Assembly (NCBI GenBank): GCA_036874045.1
Contig: JAZBRI010000011.1
Location: forward strand, 682,001-746,000
Origin: Cymodocea nodosa
Taxonomy: Eukaryota; Streptophyta; Magnoliopsida; Alismatales; Cymodoceaceae
Direction: 5' to 3'
Length of the DNA: 64,000 nucleotides
The position numbers and the translations under genes are program-made. The stretch's first letter is position 1; each line of letters starts with the position of its first letter. Positions 23,741-35,424 of the stretch are shown here, one piece after another. The notes below the pieces were generated by a model, which searched no databases, was not told where the DNA came from, and saw only the letters and a program-made list of their open reading frames with translations.

Positions 23741-25748
23741 TATTTGTGTTTTCCTAGCACTACGCTAGAAAAGCTTGGATTTGTTACTTCTATTTTTACT
23801 TAGTTAATTTATCTTTGTGTCTATTCTTACTTTTAGAAGTAAACAAACAACCTTTAATACAATTTAGATATTAATTCCAATTTGTACTTTAACTGCAAGT
23901 GCATAGTGTCTATTGTATCAGTGTGTAAGTACAGGTCAATCCCATAGGGAATTGCTGAAGAACTAGAGAACTGTTCATTTGTTAACAATCAAATTTATAT
24001 ATTCAATAAGCTCTCCGTTGAATTACAGTTAACTCAACGGACTAAGTTCGTTGAGTTATGACTAACTCAACGAACTGACCTCGTGGACTTAGGTTAACTC
24101 CACGAGCTTGTCTTTTCTTTTTAGTACTGCTATTTACAAAGGAATTTAGCCAACCATTGGGCGATTCCATAGATTGTAAATAACATCAATTCAGCTCTTT
24201 AATGTTAGTTAACATTGGATTTATCATTAAGCAATACTAACATTCAGATAATTTAAATAGTAACCATTAAAATTTTTAAGTCTTTTGTACGAACCAATTT
24301 TAGTAAACTATAAAACTAAAATAAACATAAAACAATCACAACACTGACAAAGATAACATTAATCATGATACAACACAAACAATACAACACTCAAATACAA
24401 CATACAAACATAGATAAATTGTTTTTTTTTTTAATATGAACATGGAAATGGGCGAAAGGTGAAATGTAAAGTAATCTCACTTAACAGTAAATACTTCCGA
24501 CACTACTTGCAACATGATTACACCACTAAAAATTAAACCACTTACAATTCTGTCTTCTCTCCCTATAGAATCGCGAGTCCAGAATTGCAAGATGATCTTC
24601 TCTTCAACATACAAGCATCAACCTATAGCCAAGGCTAAAAGCTTTACGATCTCTTGAAATATGAGTCGGCGCTTGGTGAAAATGGCTTCCCTTCCCGCGA
24701 CACGATCACTCCTCATAGTGGTTGTCAAGCACTGTGTTTGGCTCGGAATCAACCCGACATCAGGCAAGTATCCTCATAAACCTCCGATGGTTGGTGATTA
24801 TGGTTGTGTGATGATTGTGGTGATGATGATTGTTGGTGTGGAACTTCAGAGAATTGCGACGCTCATCCTCCTCTACACACACTGTCTGCTCATCGATCAC
24901 ACCTCTTCTTTTTTTCTTCTTTTCTTTTATATTTCTTCAGTAGTAACTACTTCTGCTTGAATGGTCGGTTGGATTTCCTTCATTCGTATCAACGGTGATG
25001 ATTTCTTTCCCTATGCGATACGTGCAAACGTGATTTTTTCTCTTCCAACCGTCTGCTCCTACAACCGCTACAATGGCATTTTAGAAAATAGATTTAACTA
25101 TAAAATACGTGCAATAAAGAAATAAGCCGCTAACATAACACGTTACCTTAGTGTGTATTCATGTAACTCAACGCGTATAGTTATGCTAACTTAATGAGTT
25201 AAACATGTGCATCTCACGTGATATTCTAAAGCATTTAAATTCAACACATGCATAAATCTAACTATCCGATGTTCAGGAGCATTTCGGATACTTATAAACT
25301 TAACTATCCGTTGCTCAGATGCATTTCGGATAGTTACAAATAACTCACCGAAATATAACTTAAGTAAATCTACTAGATCTCGACACGTGTACTTCAGGAA
25401 ATAATAAACTATTCTCTCAAAACATAATTGTTCGGCAATTTAAACATAACTATCCGATACATATTCAGTTTGTTAGACATAATTGTCTGAATATGTTCGA
25501 TATGTTAAACATAACTGTTTGAAATATCAGAAAATTTGGATACTAAAGAATTTCCCAGCCTGCAACTTACCGACAGTTCATAAATGTACTAAATTAACAT
25601 TAATTCCCCCAATTTAAGTAGATTCTTCAATTAAAGCATATAACAGTGCAATTATAACATAATGGCTTAATTCTCATATGATAAGCTAAATATTATGCAA
25701 TTAACCATCATTTAACCATTAATAATATACACTTTTTCATTCTAAACA
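23741..25748 (-). repeat. Gypsy-A3 3' LTR (about 2.0 kb)
   Basis: In element sense it begins TGTTTAGAATGAAAAAGTG directly after the PPT and ends CACAAATA (the terminal CA has probably mutated to TA). It contains the same blocks as the A2 and A4 LTRs in reverse: U5-like segment near 23890-23960, TAACTCAACGGA motifs at 24020-24110, an antisense ORF at 24661-24960, the TAACACGTTACC/GTTAAACATGTG module at 25128-25230, and TAACTATCCGA motifs at 25260-25330 and 25450. Confidence 0.88.
24661..24960 (+). other. Conserved antisense ORF in gypsy-A LTR (copy A3)
   Basis: 99 codons antisense to the element, beginning MSRRLVKMASLPATRSLL, then WLGINPTSGKYPHKPPMVG. The first 50 or so residues match the ORFs at 14608-14805 and 46897-47106; the C-terminus differs because of frame changes. 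Function unknown. Confidence 0.35.
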
Positions 25749-25760
25749 CTTCCCCCATAC
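25749..25760 (-). promoter_or_regulatory. Gypsy-A3 polypurine tract
   Basis: In element sense GTATGGGGGAAG is directly followed by the LTR start TGTTTAG. It sits in the context GACTAGCAAAATTTAGG, which is repeated at A4 (46020-46046). Confidence 0.85.
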
Positions 25761-27498
25761 CTAAATTTTGCTAGTCCCTTAGCAAACTAAGATCTAATTA
25801 GTTAGTCTTTCAAAAAGTGCTAGAAATAATTCTTCCCCTTTGTTTTTCTTCTGTTTAGCATAAAAATATATTCTGTATGTTTCAGTAATCAACCTGCAAA
25901 TATACTTAGAATATATGCAAATTACATACAAAGTATATCATCATCACATAAGTGTTAATTATATTATCGTTTGTTCTTCTTTTCATCATCTGTCATCCTG
26001 AATTTTCTAATAAGATTTCTAGAAGAAATTTCAACAACATACGAATTAAAGTACAATCCAATTCAATCTGATTGAGATAAGTAGAATAAAGCATTGTATC
26101 TCCATTAAACAACTTCAAAAGTCAATTCTAGATTCATATTACAACAATTCTAGATAACAGAAAATATACTCGATTCATAAGATATCTGTATTTCACAAAA
26201 CACTTGTATCTTTTCAGAACAGTATATATATATATATTTTTTTCATACTTTAAAAGTTAATTTGATAAGCTTGAATCATACAAGAGTTTTCTAATGTACC
26301 CATGTAATGAGCTTTCAATCAACAATCCCAGATTTGAACAGGATCTTAGGTTGCCAGATTTCAATAGTCCTTGTTCAGGTCAACAATCCTTACATACCTA
26401 TTTACTCAAGTACAAAAGGCTCGTGATCAAACAAGTCAATAAACTCTCAAAATTTTTCCTTTTTTTTTTTTTTAAATCAAACTTCAAACACAAAACAAAA
26501 CATTAATCACATACTATATATGTATGTATTTCATTAATACAGATGCAGTAACACACCAATCTCATATAGTTCTGCTTCTATCATCTACTGAAAATATGAA
26601 TCCATAACAATAAGCTCATACTTTTTCTATAGTTTAATAAGATCTACACATAAATCATTCTACAAGTTCAATCAGTCAAATTAAATGTATCTCTAATCAT
26701 ATGTGTTTCATTTAATCTAGAATTCACATCTCACTTCTTTCAGGACTTTAGATAATTTACTGATTTTTTCATTAAGAATTCTGATTTCATTTTAAAATTG
26801 TGAAACTGTTAAACTCATGAAATTCATAAAAAACATAAGATACTATATCTAGATTTGCATAAATAGTAAATTCAATAGCATCTTATATAGACTTCTAAAT
26901 ATAACATTCAAGTAGTTTATAAAAATTTTATAGTCTCATTTATCAGATAGTTACAGCAAGTTCATAAAAATTTTCAATTTCCACAACTTTGCAATATCAT
27001 TTTAATTCCTTTAATTAACAAACTTACATGGTTGTTACTTTAATTACCTGCCCCCCATACCTACATTTTGCATTGTCCTCAATGTAAAAGATTTGACAAT
27101 AAGTACAGTAATTGAAGCAGGCATGAATATAGTTTTGTTTGATTTAAAATTCAGGATGAGTAATTAGTTACATACCTTGTTTCATTTATATCACCTTCTA
27201 TATATTCTGATTTTTGATTTTGAAAAACTTTTCATGCATAGATAAACGTAGACTATATAACAAAATAACACTTACAGATATTAATAAATTAGTGTCTTGT
27301 GTGGAACCCACGCTCCTATGCCTTTGGTGGCTCACAAGCAAGCTAGTTGGTTTCCTAGAACAGATATCAACAAACTGGATTGATATTTTGTTTTGTTTTT
27401 TTATTATAAAACAATCATGAAAACTTCAAAATTCTCTTCTTCTTCTTCTTTTTTAAAAATAAAATAAAATAAATGCAAAATACACACAAAATCACAGC
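25761..27498 (-). other. Gypsy-A3 3' untranslated region
   Basis: About 1.7 kb of AT-rich, non-coding sequence between the F-box ORF and the PPT. It matches A4 (44503-46030, inverted) and A5 (47991-49257) in order and content. It has a TA run at 26224-26240 and T-rich runs at 26456-26475 and 27440-27460. The G-tract motif at 27046-27090 is the only strongly conserved block. ORFs of 60-70 codons here look like chance. Confidence 0.75.
27046..27090 (-). promoter_or_regulatory. G-tract motif (second PPT-like site), A3
   Basis: In element sense: TTTACATTGAGGACAATGC, then AAAATGTAGGTATGGGGGGC. The same block recurs at 44739-44786, 48725-48770, 61039-61080 and 63346-63387, always downstream of the last ORF and well upstream of the LTR. 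It resembles the true PPT context (GCAAAATTTAGGTATGGGGG). Such a block is familiar in Athila/Tat elements; whether it primes plus-strand synthesis is not known to me. Confidence 0.7.
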
Positions 27499-28638
27499 TT
27501 AAGAACATGATTGAAAAGTAGAAACAAATGGAATAAATGTATCAGTCCAAGCAAACTTTTTAGGCATAGTTCTTTTTGCTATTAATTCTGTTTTAATGCA
27601 TTTCTTGTTCCTTCTTAATTTGTAAACATGTAATATATTATAAATTCCAAATACAAGTGTATTACCATTGATGATATGCAGTGCAGAAAGGGATCCTTTT
27701 TGGTTCCAAGGTAATGTAGTAGTTTCTATTTCTACATCTATTTTAATATACTCCTCTTCCCACTTTCATTCATTTATGTCTTCCATAATCCATATTTGAA
27801 ATTTCATCAGTTCATCCCACCATCTTATCAGACATAACGTAGGATCATCTTTTTCATTATACCACATTCCTATTTGAATTTCATTAAATTCTGCAGATGG
27901 TGGTTTAGCTATTTCACTCGGTATAGGTAAAATTTCTATATATTCATCATAACTGTCTATGCTCACTATGTATAAATCAGATCTATATGCTATTGATATC
28001 TTTGTGACTAGATATATATATCCATCAAGTATGACATGTGTTTGGTTAATTAATGATTTCTGTCCTAGATATATCATAATATTTTCATTCCAAGATCTAT
28101 TCAGAAAGTTATACACACTTAAGCGTAAATCTTCACCCCAATTTCCTGTAGGTCTCCAATAATATAATTTTTCAGGAATTGCAGAATTTTTATTAGAAAA
28201 TATTAAAGCTGACCCACAATTTATAGTTGGTGCTTCAAATCTATTAGGTCTTTCTATATTCCATTCTTCTCCTGTTATAGGATTTCTTATCAAAATATTA
28301 GGTAATAATAAACTTGCATACCTTGGTCTCGTACTGTATATGATTAATCCTTCATCTATCCCTATAATATGATTTATTCCTTCTAATGTATTGGGTGGAA
28401 TTCTAGTAGTTTCTTCCATAGCAAGATATTCATGGGTATTTGAACTACGATTAAATGACCTCCATATGAATCCATCTCTAATCTTAGTCATTTTTGCAAC
28501 TTGTAGTCCCTGAAAATATTTTTCTTCAATACAGTCTTTAATTTCTTTTGATACACAACACAGCCTGCACAAATCTTTAGCTGACAAGTTACTTAGTACT
28601 TCCCTTAGTGCATCCAACAATAATTGCATCAATTCCAT
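27499..28638 (-). pseudogene. F-box protein ORF carried by gypsy-A3
   Basis: 380-codon frame, sense to the element, between gag and the PPT. The N-terminal F-box covers residues 4-42 (LLLDALREVLSNLSAKDLCR, then LCCVSKEIKDCI). A C-terminal F-box-associated-like region follows with ILIRNPITGEEWNI, YYWRPTGNW and SDLYIVSIDSYDEYIEILP. F-box proteins link targets to SCF ubiquitin ligases through SKP1. One TGA at the NE-stop-KW position (near 27766) interrupts the frame; the A5 copy has TGG there, so this is a Trp-to-stop change, and the frame then continues to TAA at 27499. A polypyrimidine acceptor ending at 28648 lies ten bases before the ATG. This looks like a captured host gene kept as an element ORF. 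Alternatively it is a host gene trapped between elements, but the second copy with the same neighbours argues against that. Confidence 0.82.
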
Positions 28639-28647
28639 TTGTTGATT

Positions 28648-28668
28648 CTGTAAAACACAAACAAAAAT
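28648..28668 (-). promoter_or_regulatory. Possible 3' splice site before the F-box ORF
   Basis: In element sense the run TTTTTGTTTGTGTTTTACAG ends just before AATCAACAAATG, where ATG is the F-box start. It has the polypyrimidine-plus-CAG shape of a plant acceptor and could yield a spliced mRNA for this distal ORF. No donor is assigned. Confidence 0.45.
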
Positions 28669-28822
28669 TTAGTAGAGACAAAAATTAACATAACTACTGC
28701 ACATCCTCATGGAGTTAAGGCATAACTCAACGGACTAAGTTCGTTGAGTTAAAAATTAACTCTGCGATTAACTATAAATAAAAACATATATACATACAGA
28801 TAGGTTCTTCAAATATGTTGCT

Positions 28823-30184
28823 TCATTTAGCTACCCTCCCAAAAGAGGTATCAATTTCATTAACAGTTCTATTGATAGGATTAGGTATTGCTTGTATTGG
28901 CAATCCTCTAGTAGGTCTAACATCCATTGGTTCCTTCTGTCTAAGTGGTAAATTTCTATTCTGATTTTGAATTGCAGCATTTCCAAATAAAAAATCTAGA
29001 CGATTGTTTAATTGTTGGATTATCTTTTCTAATTTCTCTATTCTAGATCCTTGTTCAATTAATGCTTCATAACTTATGTTCTTATCATTTATATTTTCTC
29101 CTCCCTGGAAATTGTTGTTTCTCCAAGATAAATTCAGGTGATTTCTCCAATTAGGATGATAAGAATTTCCCAAGTTATCTCTCTGGTTTCTAGCATAAAT
29201 AATATCTAAGTCATTTATGTTTGCATTCTTTTCTGCTAGCTTTTGATTTAATGATAACTCTTCTATTTTCTTTGTTAATTCATTTAATTTCACCTCAAGC
29301 ATAGTACTTGAATCTATTTCATGTATTCCTCTTGGCAATATTTTTTTATCTGCAATAGCTTCAGCCGAGTTTTCCCACTGTGTAGTTCTTTTTGCAAAGT
29401 TTTCTAAATATGCCCATGCTTCTTCATTGCATAACTTTAAAAATCCATTTTGACAAGTAGATTATAATAAAGATTTTGTTGAAACATCTATGCCTTCATA
29501 AATTATACCTATTAATTGTGCTTTACTCATTGCATGATGTGGACATTGAGTCAATAAATCTTTAAATCTTTCAAAATATTTCCAGAATGATTCACCCTAT
29601 TTTTGGCTACACATTAATATTTCTTTCTTCTTTTTAATCATTTGATGTGTTGGATAATATTTTTCCAGAAAAACAAAGCAAAATTCAGTCCATGTAGAAA
29701 TTAAATCAGGCGACAGAGTATATAACCATCTCTTAGCTGTGTCTTTTAAAGAAAAAGGGATATATCTAAGTTTAATAGCATCTATACTCATGTTCGGCAT
29801 TTTCATCATTTGACAAACTTCGTTAAATTCTCTAAGGAAATAATAGGCATCCTCTCTTTCTAATCCATGAAAATGTGGCAATTGACTAATATAATTAGAT
29901 TTCAATTCAAACCTATCTCCCTCAAAGTTTGGCAATCGAATACATGAAGGTTCATCAACTAATTCAGGATATAGAATCTCTCCTAATGGTTTTTCTACTG
30001 GAGCAACCATTTCTACGTTCTCTTTTAAAGAAAGGTTAGATACATCCCAAAGAATTTTGTTAAAGTTCAGTTCAAAAAATTTTTCAATATTCCTGTACGA
30101 TGAAAATTCCTAGATATGTGTTCTTACTAATCGTTTAGTGCTAGGAGAACGGGTCCATATGTTCTTCCAGTTCCTCCAACGCAT
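28823..30184 (-). pseudogene. Gypsy-A3 gag (capsid-type), located downstream of integrase
   Basis: 454-codon frame starting at the ATG at 30184 (MRWRNWKNIWTRSPSTKRL) and staying in one frame to the stop at 28823 despite several internal stops (for example after LMCSQK at 29597). The retrotransposon gag domain (PF03732 type) covers roughly residues 60-200: LVDEPSCIRLPNFEG, FELKSNYISQLPHFHGL, IKLRYIPFSLKDTAKRWL and FLEKYYPTHQMIKKKKEIL. The Athila-type motif YHPNWRNHLNLSWRNN follows, then a coiled coil and GLPIQAIPNP. No CCHC knuckle is present; the family's knuckle sits in the 5' ORF. It would form the particle shell. Its position after the PF20167 ORF is opposite to the canonical gag-pol order. 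Confidence 0.88.
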
Positions 30185-31021
30185 TCTCCTTTCTTTTAAA
30201 AGTACTGGTAACTCGTAAATAACATTTTGTTTTATATATATACTACACATCCATAAAGTGAATAAATCTCGTTGCAAGAATGTGTCTTACAATGTGCATC
30301 ATGGTTCCTATTTTTATGGGTTTGTGTACCACTACTCATTTCAAATTTTGGTAACCACTAAACCGACGAAGTTTCGTTCATGGTTAAAAGAATAACCGTT
30401 CTGCTTAATCCACGAACTAACCTCGTTGAGTTACAGATAACTCAATCGAATACAGTCGGTTACTATTGCTAACTCCATGGACTAACTTCGTTGAGTTACA
30501 GATAACTCAACGGAGTGACCTTATACTATATTGCTGACCTCGTGGAGTTACATTTAACTCAACAGACTTACTTCGTTGAGTTAACACTTGGAAACTTCTA
30601 AGTTTTACTCTCGTAAGTTCCTCTCTGTTCTTTTTTTTCTTTTTTTTTCATTCTGCTAACTGAAATAAAGTTAAATCTATGTCATCAATGCATCATTCTA
30701 ATTAAAATACGTTTAAATCTGAACATTATATAAAGATTTAACTTGCAGGTCATTTTATGTTATGCAGAATTTACATTTTACCTTACAACATGCATAAATT
30801 TTTAAGCAGTTATCTTGTCATTCAGCAAATTGTAAATCTGTTAATATTCATTCTTAAAGTTTCACAATGACATAATATTCAATAAATTCTATTCATTTCA
30901 CATCCAAAACATGTATGAAAATTGCATCTGAAAAATTTACATTCATTAATATGAATCAATTACATTACAAGTACATCATACAATTTCATAAAATTTTACA
31001 CAAGTAGACGAACAATACAAT
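30185..31021 (-). other. Gypsy-A3 spacer between PF20167 ORF and gag
   Basis: Non-coding, 0.84 kb. TAACTCAACGA/TCGTTGAGTTA motifs cluster at 30410-30600 and a T-rich run lies at 30630-30650. It is collinear with A1 12299-13055 and A2 23241-23668. No LTR, PBS or TSD is visible. Confidence 0.7.
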
Positions 31022-33249
31022 TTAATCTCTATGCCTAAGTTCATCTACTTCCTTCTGGAGTTTTTCTAATTGAAGCTCTAATTGATTAATCCTCTCTACT
31101 GCTCTTGTAATTCCTCCAAAAGGTACAGCTAATTCTGCAGCTACAAAATTTTTGTATTTTTTCACTGAAATGGTTCTAGATCTGATCCTTTTTGATGTCC
31201 ATTTCGTGAAATCAATACAGTCCACCATCAGCAGTGGAATCAAATCTCCATAAAATAATTTCTTCTTCACTATTTTCAACTTGGAGATAAAAACTGCAGA
31301 CCAATTTATTTGGATCTTATTTACAACTGCATATGTGGCCCATTTAATAAATTGACTTAATTCTATATCATGGCCCTGTCGTTGATAGATGTTCTTAATC
31401 AGAATGTTAGCTACCATGTGTGCTTTACCAGTTAAATGCTTCAATATGTTTAATAATGGCATACCAGGATTGATAGCTAAACAATCCTTAATTTGCTGTT
31501 TAGTCCATTCAACTACAGTTGTATCTTCCAAAATTTTTGTTCCTTCATTCTTTAAACCAAAAATGTTGTGGAGAAGCTCTACTATTATCTATGCATCAGC
31601 TTCCTCCACGTTTGAAATTAATCCTCTTTCTCCTTCTCTTAAATTTACATAAAAACAGGACACTAAATTCTCATATACTGCATGCCCTCTTTCTTGGGAT
31701 ATAAATTGCAATAGACCTTGGAACTCAAATAAATCTTTGATTTCTTGCATTCCATCCCAATTTACTAATCTACTATAAATAATGTCGTAACCCCTTATTT
31801 CTTGATATTTGGTATAAGCTTCCTGACTACAAAAATGTACTTCATTCAAAATTGTTGTTTCAATCGGGTCAGGAAGGTGACTTTGTTGCTCTAGAGGGGT
31901 TTGCTCTTATTCTTCCTCTTCTATAGGCTGCATTTGAATATTTTCTACAGATTCCTGAATTTCTGCTACTGCTTCTGTCTATGGTGGTGAGCTGGCAGAA
32001 CTCTCCACTCTATCTTGAATTCCCTCCATAAATTGCTGAAGAGTTTCTTGTTCTTCAGTGGAATTTGTAAAATTATTTTTGTCCAAATGGCTTCTTTCAA
32101 CCTCTTCATTTTCTACTCTTTCTTTTTCCTCCTAACTACCAATCTGTTCTGTTATTGTTCTTTCTGATTCTGTAACAGATTGGGATGGAGTCACGGGCAA
32201 TTCAGTTTCTGCCCTAATTTCTATTTCTTCTTGTACAAACTGTAGACTAATTTCAACCTGATTTTTTTCTTTTCTTTGCTCATATTGCTGCAGCTCCTCT
32301 TGTTCCTCCTCAAAATTGGATAACAGGTTAATAAAAATTTGCTCCACAGGCCCTGTAAAAGTTGGTACTTCAGATTTAATTTCTTCATATTCAAGCACTT
32401 TCTCTTTCCTTTCTTTTTTTCGATTAGTTGTGCCTGTTCTTCCTCTTCATCTTCTGAAATTAAATCCACAAAAGTAGGCTCTACAGGCCTTTGAGCCATA
32501 GGTACTGGCTCTTCCTGTTTAACTCTTTTTATAACTACTAGTCTCGAAGGACTAGCCTCTCCTGCAGCACTTGATTTAGTTGCTGCTTGATACTATTCAA
32601 CCTTTATTTTATATTGGGCCCTTATCCTTTCTTCGACCCTTTTTTTCTTAATGGTATCATATAAAATATGCACCTTAGTCATAACTATCTCTTGAGTATC
32701 ACCTTGGTCTCTTGCTGTCTTGACCAAGCTAGTAAACTCTTTCTCTTCTTCTTCAGTTCTCGACTAAGCAAATGCAACTCGTGGCAATGGTTTTGTTGGC
32801 TGAACTTGAGGTACTGACTGTTGTTCTTTAAGAACAGGTCTTTCAGTAGTTGGTTCCTCCTGTTCTTCAGTTGCCTCTTCTTCATTTTCTTTCCTTCCTT
32901 GCTCCCAGATCGCCCATTTAGCTCGTCTACAGATTCGTCTTTTGAACCCGAGCTGAGACTTACGTTGGATTAATTCTAGGGCTACTTCATTGTTTGATCG
33001 TATCTTTCTTTCTTTACTTACTGCAATTTCAGTTGCCACTCTAATTCATGTCTCCATTATCTATGGTATCTGTATTTCTAATTCAACCAAAATTTTCCTC
33101 AAGTTAAAGAGTTCTGATTCTAACTTTTGTAGCTCTTTCTCTCTTGTTGTATTTTTGATCTTCTGCCTCGTGTGCTATTCTTCAAATTCCTTCAGAAACT
33201 ATGCGGTGTCCACTACCTCTTCCCAGAATTCAGGCTACATCTTTCTCAT
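31022..33249 (-). pseudogene. Gypsy-A3 additional ORF with PF20167 domain
   Basis: Same architecture as the A2 copy and nearly full length (about 2.2 kb). The N-terminus is MRKM, a stop, then PEFWE, at 33249. A coiled-coil region follows with NEVALELIQRKSQLGFKRR. The acidic repeats VEPTFVDLISEDEEEEQ and VEQIFINLLSNFEEEQEEL lie at 32300-32480. The PF20167 domain spans about 31200-31850 (YQEIRGYDIIYSRLVNWDGM, SCFYVNLREGE, LLNILKHLTGKAHMVANIL). The C-terminus ends KEVDELRHRD. It lacks the 0.9-kb deletion seen in A1. It is broken by several stops and at least two frameshifts. Confidence 0.8.
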
Positions 33250-33846
33250 CGTGAAGTTACACAACAGCACAGAATCGCTTTGATTTCTACTGTTCTAGAT
33301 TCTAAATGATTTGTCGGATAATGCCCCCAAAACCCTAGGTTTTAGTTTAAATAAGCCCTAAGTTTAGGCGGGTAATCGAGTCATTTCCCGAACCAACTAT
33401 TACTATTTTATCTGAGGTCTTAGCTATAGTACTCCGTTGAGTTATAGTTAACTCAACGGAATAGGCTCGTTGACTAACTCAAGACTCAACGAAGTAAGCT
33501 CGTTGAGTTAAGCGTAACTCAATGGACTCCCCATACAAGCAAATATAATAATAAAAATATTACAAAGAATAGTTTTTCTATTTTTTTACCGATTTAACCG
33601 ATTCTATGTTTCGATTAGACCTAAAATATATATATTTTTTATTTTATTTTTTCTTTTGGTTGAACCGATACTATGTTTTGGTAAAACCAACATTTTTCTG
33701 AAAATTAATATACATATTTTTTATGTTTCGGTCATACCGATGGATCAGTCGGTTGAACCGCAACGATTTTTCTATTTTATATATATTTTTAATGTGTTTT
33801 ATATATATACATATATATATATATAAACATAAAAACTGATTTCTTA
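33250..33846 (-). other. Gypsy-A3 spacer between pol and PF20167 ORF
   Basis: Non-coding mirror of 10454-11009 and 20500-21016. TAACTCAACGGA motifs occur at 33430-33530, GGTTGAACCGATAC and CATACCGATGGATC motifs at 33580-33770, and a TA-rich run at 33800-33830. Confidence 0.7.
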
Positions 33847-35424
33847 TTAAGTAAAGCTCGAGTAGTCCTCTACTCTGACTTCTTCCATAATTCCAAAGGA
33901 GTTTTTTGGTGTTTTCAAAATAGGTTTAAGTCTTTGTCCATTTACTTTAAATATATTCTGATTTTTAAGATTTTCAATTTCAATAGCTCCATAAGGATAA
34001 ATATTTCGAACTATGTAAGGTCTTGCCCATCTAGATTTCAATTTTCCTAGATGGTTATGGAGTCTAGCCCTATAAAGATATACTTCTTGTCTTATTTCAA
34101 AGCTTTTAGGAATAATTTTTCTATCATGCCAAAATTTAATTTTTTCTTTTTCTCTTACAATCTTCGAATAAGCTTCATTTCTAAATTCTTCTAATTCAAT
34201 TAATTACATTTTTCTATTTTCAGCTGCTTGATTTAAATTAGTGTTCAGAGTTTTTAATGCCCAATAAGCTTTATGTTCTATTTCAGCAAGTAAATAACAA
34301 CTTTTTCCATATACTAGCCTAAAAGGTGACATACCTAAGCTCATTTTATAAGTAGTTCTATAAGCCCAAAGTGCATCTATCAATCTATTAGCCCAATCTG
34401 TTCTAGTAGGATTTACTACTTTTTCTAAGATTAAGTTAATTTGTTTGTTTGCACTTTCTACTTGTCCACTTGTTTGTGGATGATATGATATTGCAGTTTT
34501 GTGGTTTACTCCATATTTCTTCATTAAGGCTTCAAAACTTCTATTACAGAAATGAGTTCCTCTATCACTGATAATAGCTTTAGGTATTCCAAATCTGGCA
34601 AATATATTTGTTCTTATAAATTGAATTACCACTTTGTTGTCATTAGTTTTTGTAGGAATAACTTCTATCCATTTAGAGACATAATCCACCCCCAACAATA
34701 TGTAATTAAATTGATTAGACATAGAAAATGGACCTATAAAATCTATTCCCCACACATCTTCCAAATTTGCATTACTTTCATGATGTTTTTGTATATCATT
34801 TTCATGATTATGATCTTCAATTGGTTTTAGTTTTAAAGTGCATTCTTTAAATTCTCTTGCATTCGTATTTTCTGTTTGCTGTATATTTTACAAATTATGC
34901 AGGTTTATAACATTATAGTTTTCATTGTCTTATTGCATAACTTGTATTTTCATTGTATATTCGTCTAATGCTTTTAATTTTCTTTCCAAATCATCTAATT
35001 CCATTGCATTCAATTTTTGATCAATTTTCATTATGGTTTTTTCAGTTTCGTAAATTATATCCTTTTTAGGTTCTGAATATGCTTCCTTATAGTTTAATTG
35101 ATTGACTTCTTGTTGTTGACACACAAAGTATTCCAGTTTGTCTAGTTTTTTCTCTATACTATGCTCCAGTCTGTCATACCTATCCCAAACTTCAGTGTCT
35201 CTCAACATATTACACATTCTATACTAACCATCAGTTGGGTAAACTATAGGATTCTCATACTCGGATCTATTATACTGAAGATAATTCATTTGTTGTTCAT
35301 GGGATCTAACCATCTGTAAATGTCTCAGTTTCAAACAGTCAGAAAAGTTGTGTCCTTCAGAATTGCAGAATTCACATATGATAATTACAGGTTTCAGAAA
35401 TCTTTGAGCATAAGCATATGTCAT
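33847..35424 (-). pseudogene. Gypsy-A3 ORF1: CCHC plus integrase core, PR-RT-RH deleted
   Basis: Begins at the ATG at 35424 (MTYAYAQRFLKP) about 96 bases after the PBS. The knuckle CEFCNSEGHNFSDC and the coiled-coil spacer follow. Near 34750 the sequence jumps directly into the integrase core ([44 protein letters not shown]). It ends EDYSSFT at 33847. Against A2, about 3.05 kb (protease, RT, RNase H and the integrase zinc finger; A2 16528-19600) is missing, and both sides of the join share GATGTGTG-like sequence. This copy could not replicate on its own. Confidence 0.88.

Noticed and set aside
27499-28638. F-box frame as an ordinary host gene sitting between elements
   Set aside because: A collinear second copy at 49258-50394 has the same downstream UTR and G-tract motif, so it travels with gypsy-A.
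31022-33249. DNA-transposon transposase (from the 'plant transposon protein' family name)
   Set aside because: No terminal inverted repeats and no DDE catalytic pattern; it is consistently placed inside gypsy-A between integrase and gag.
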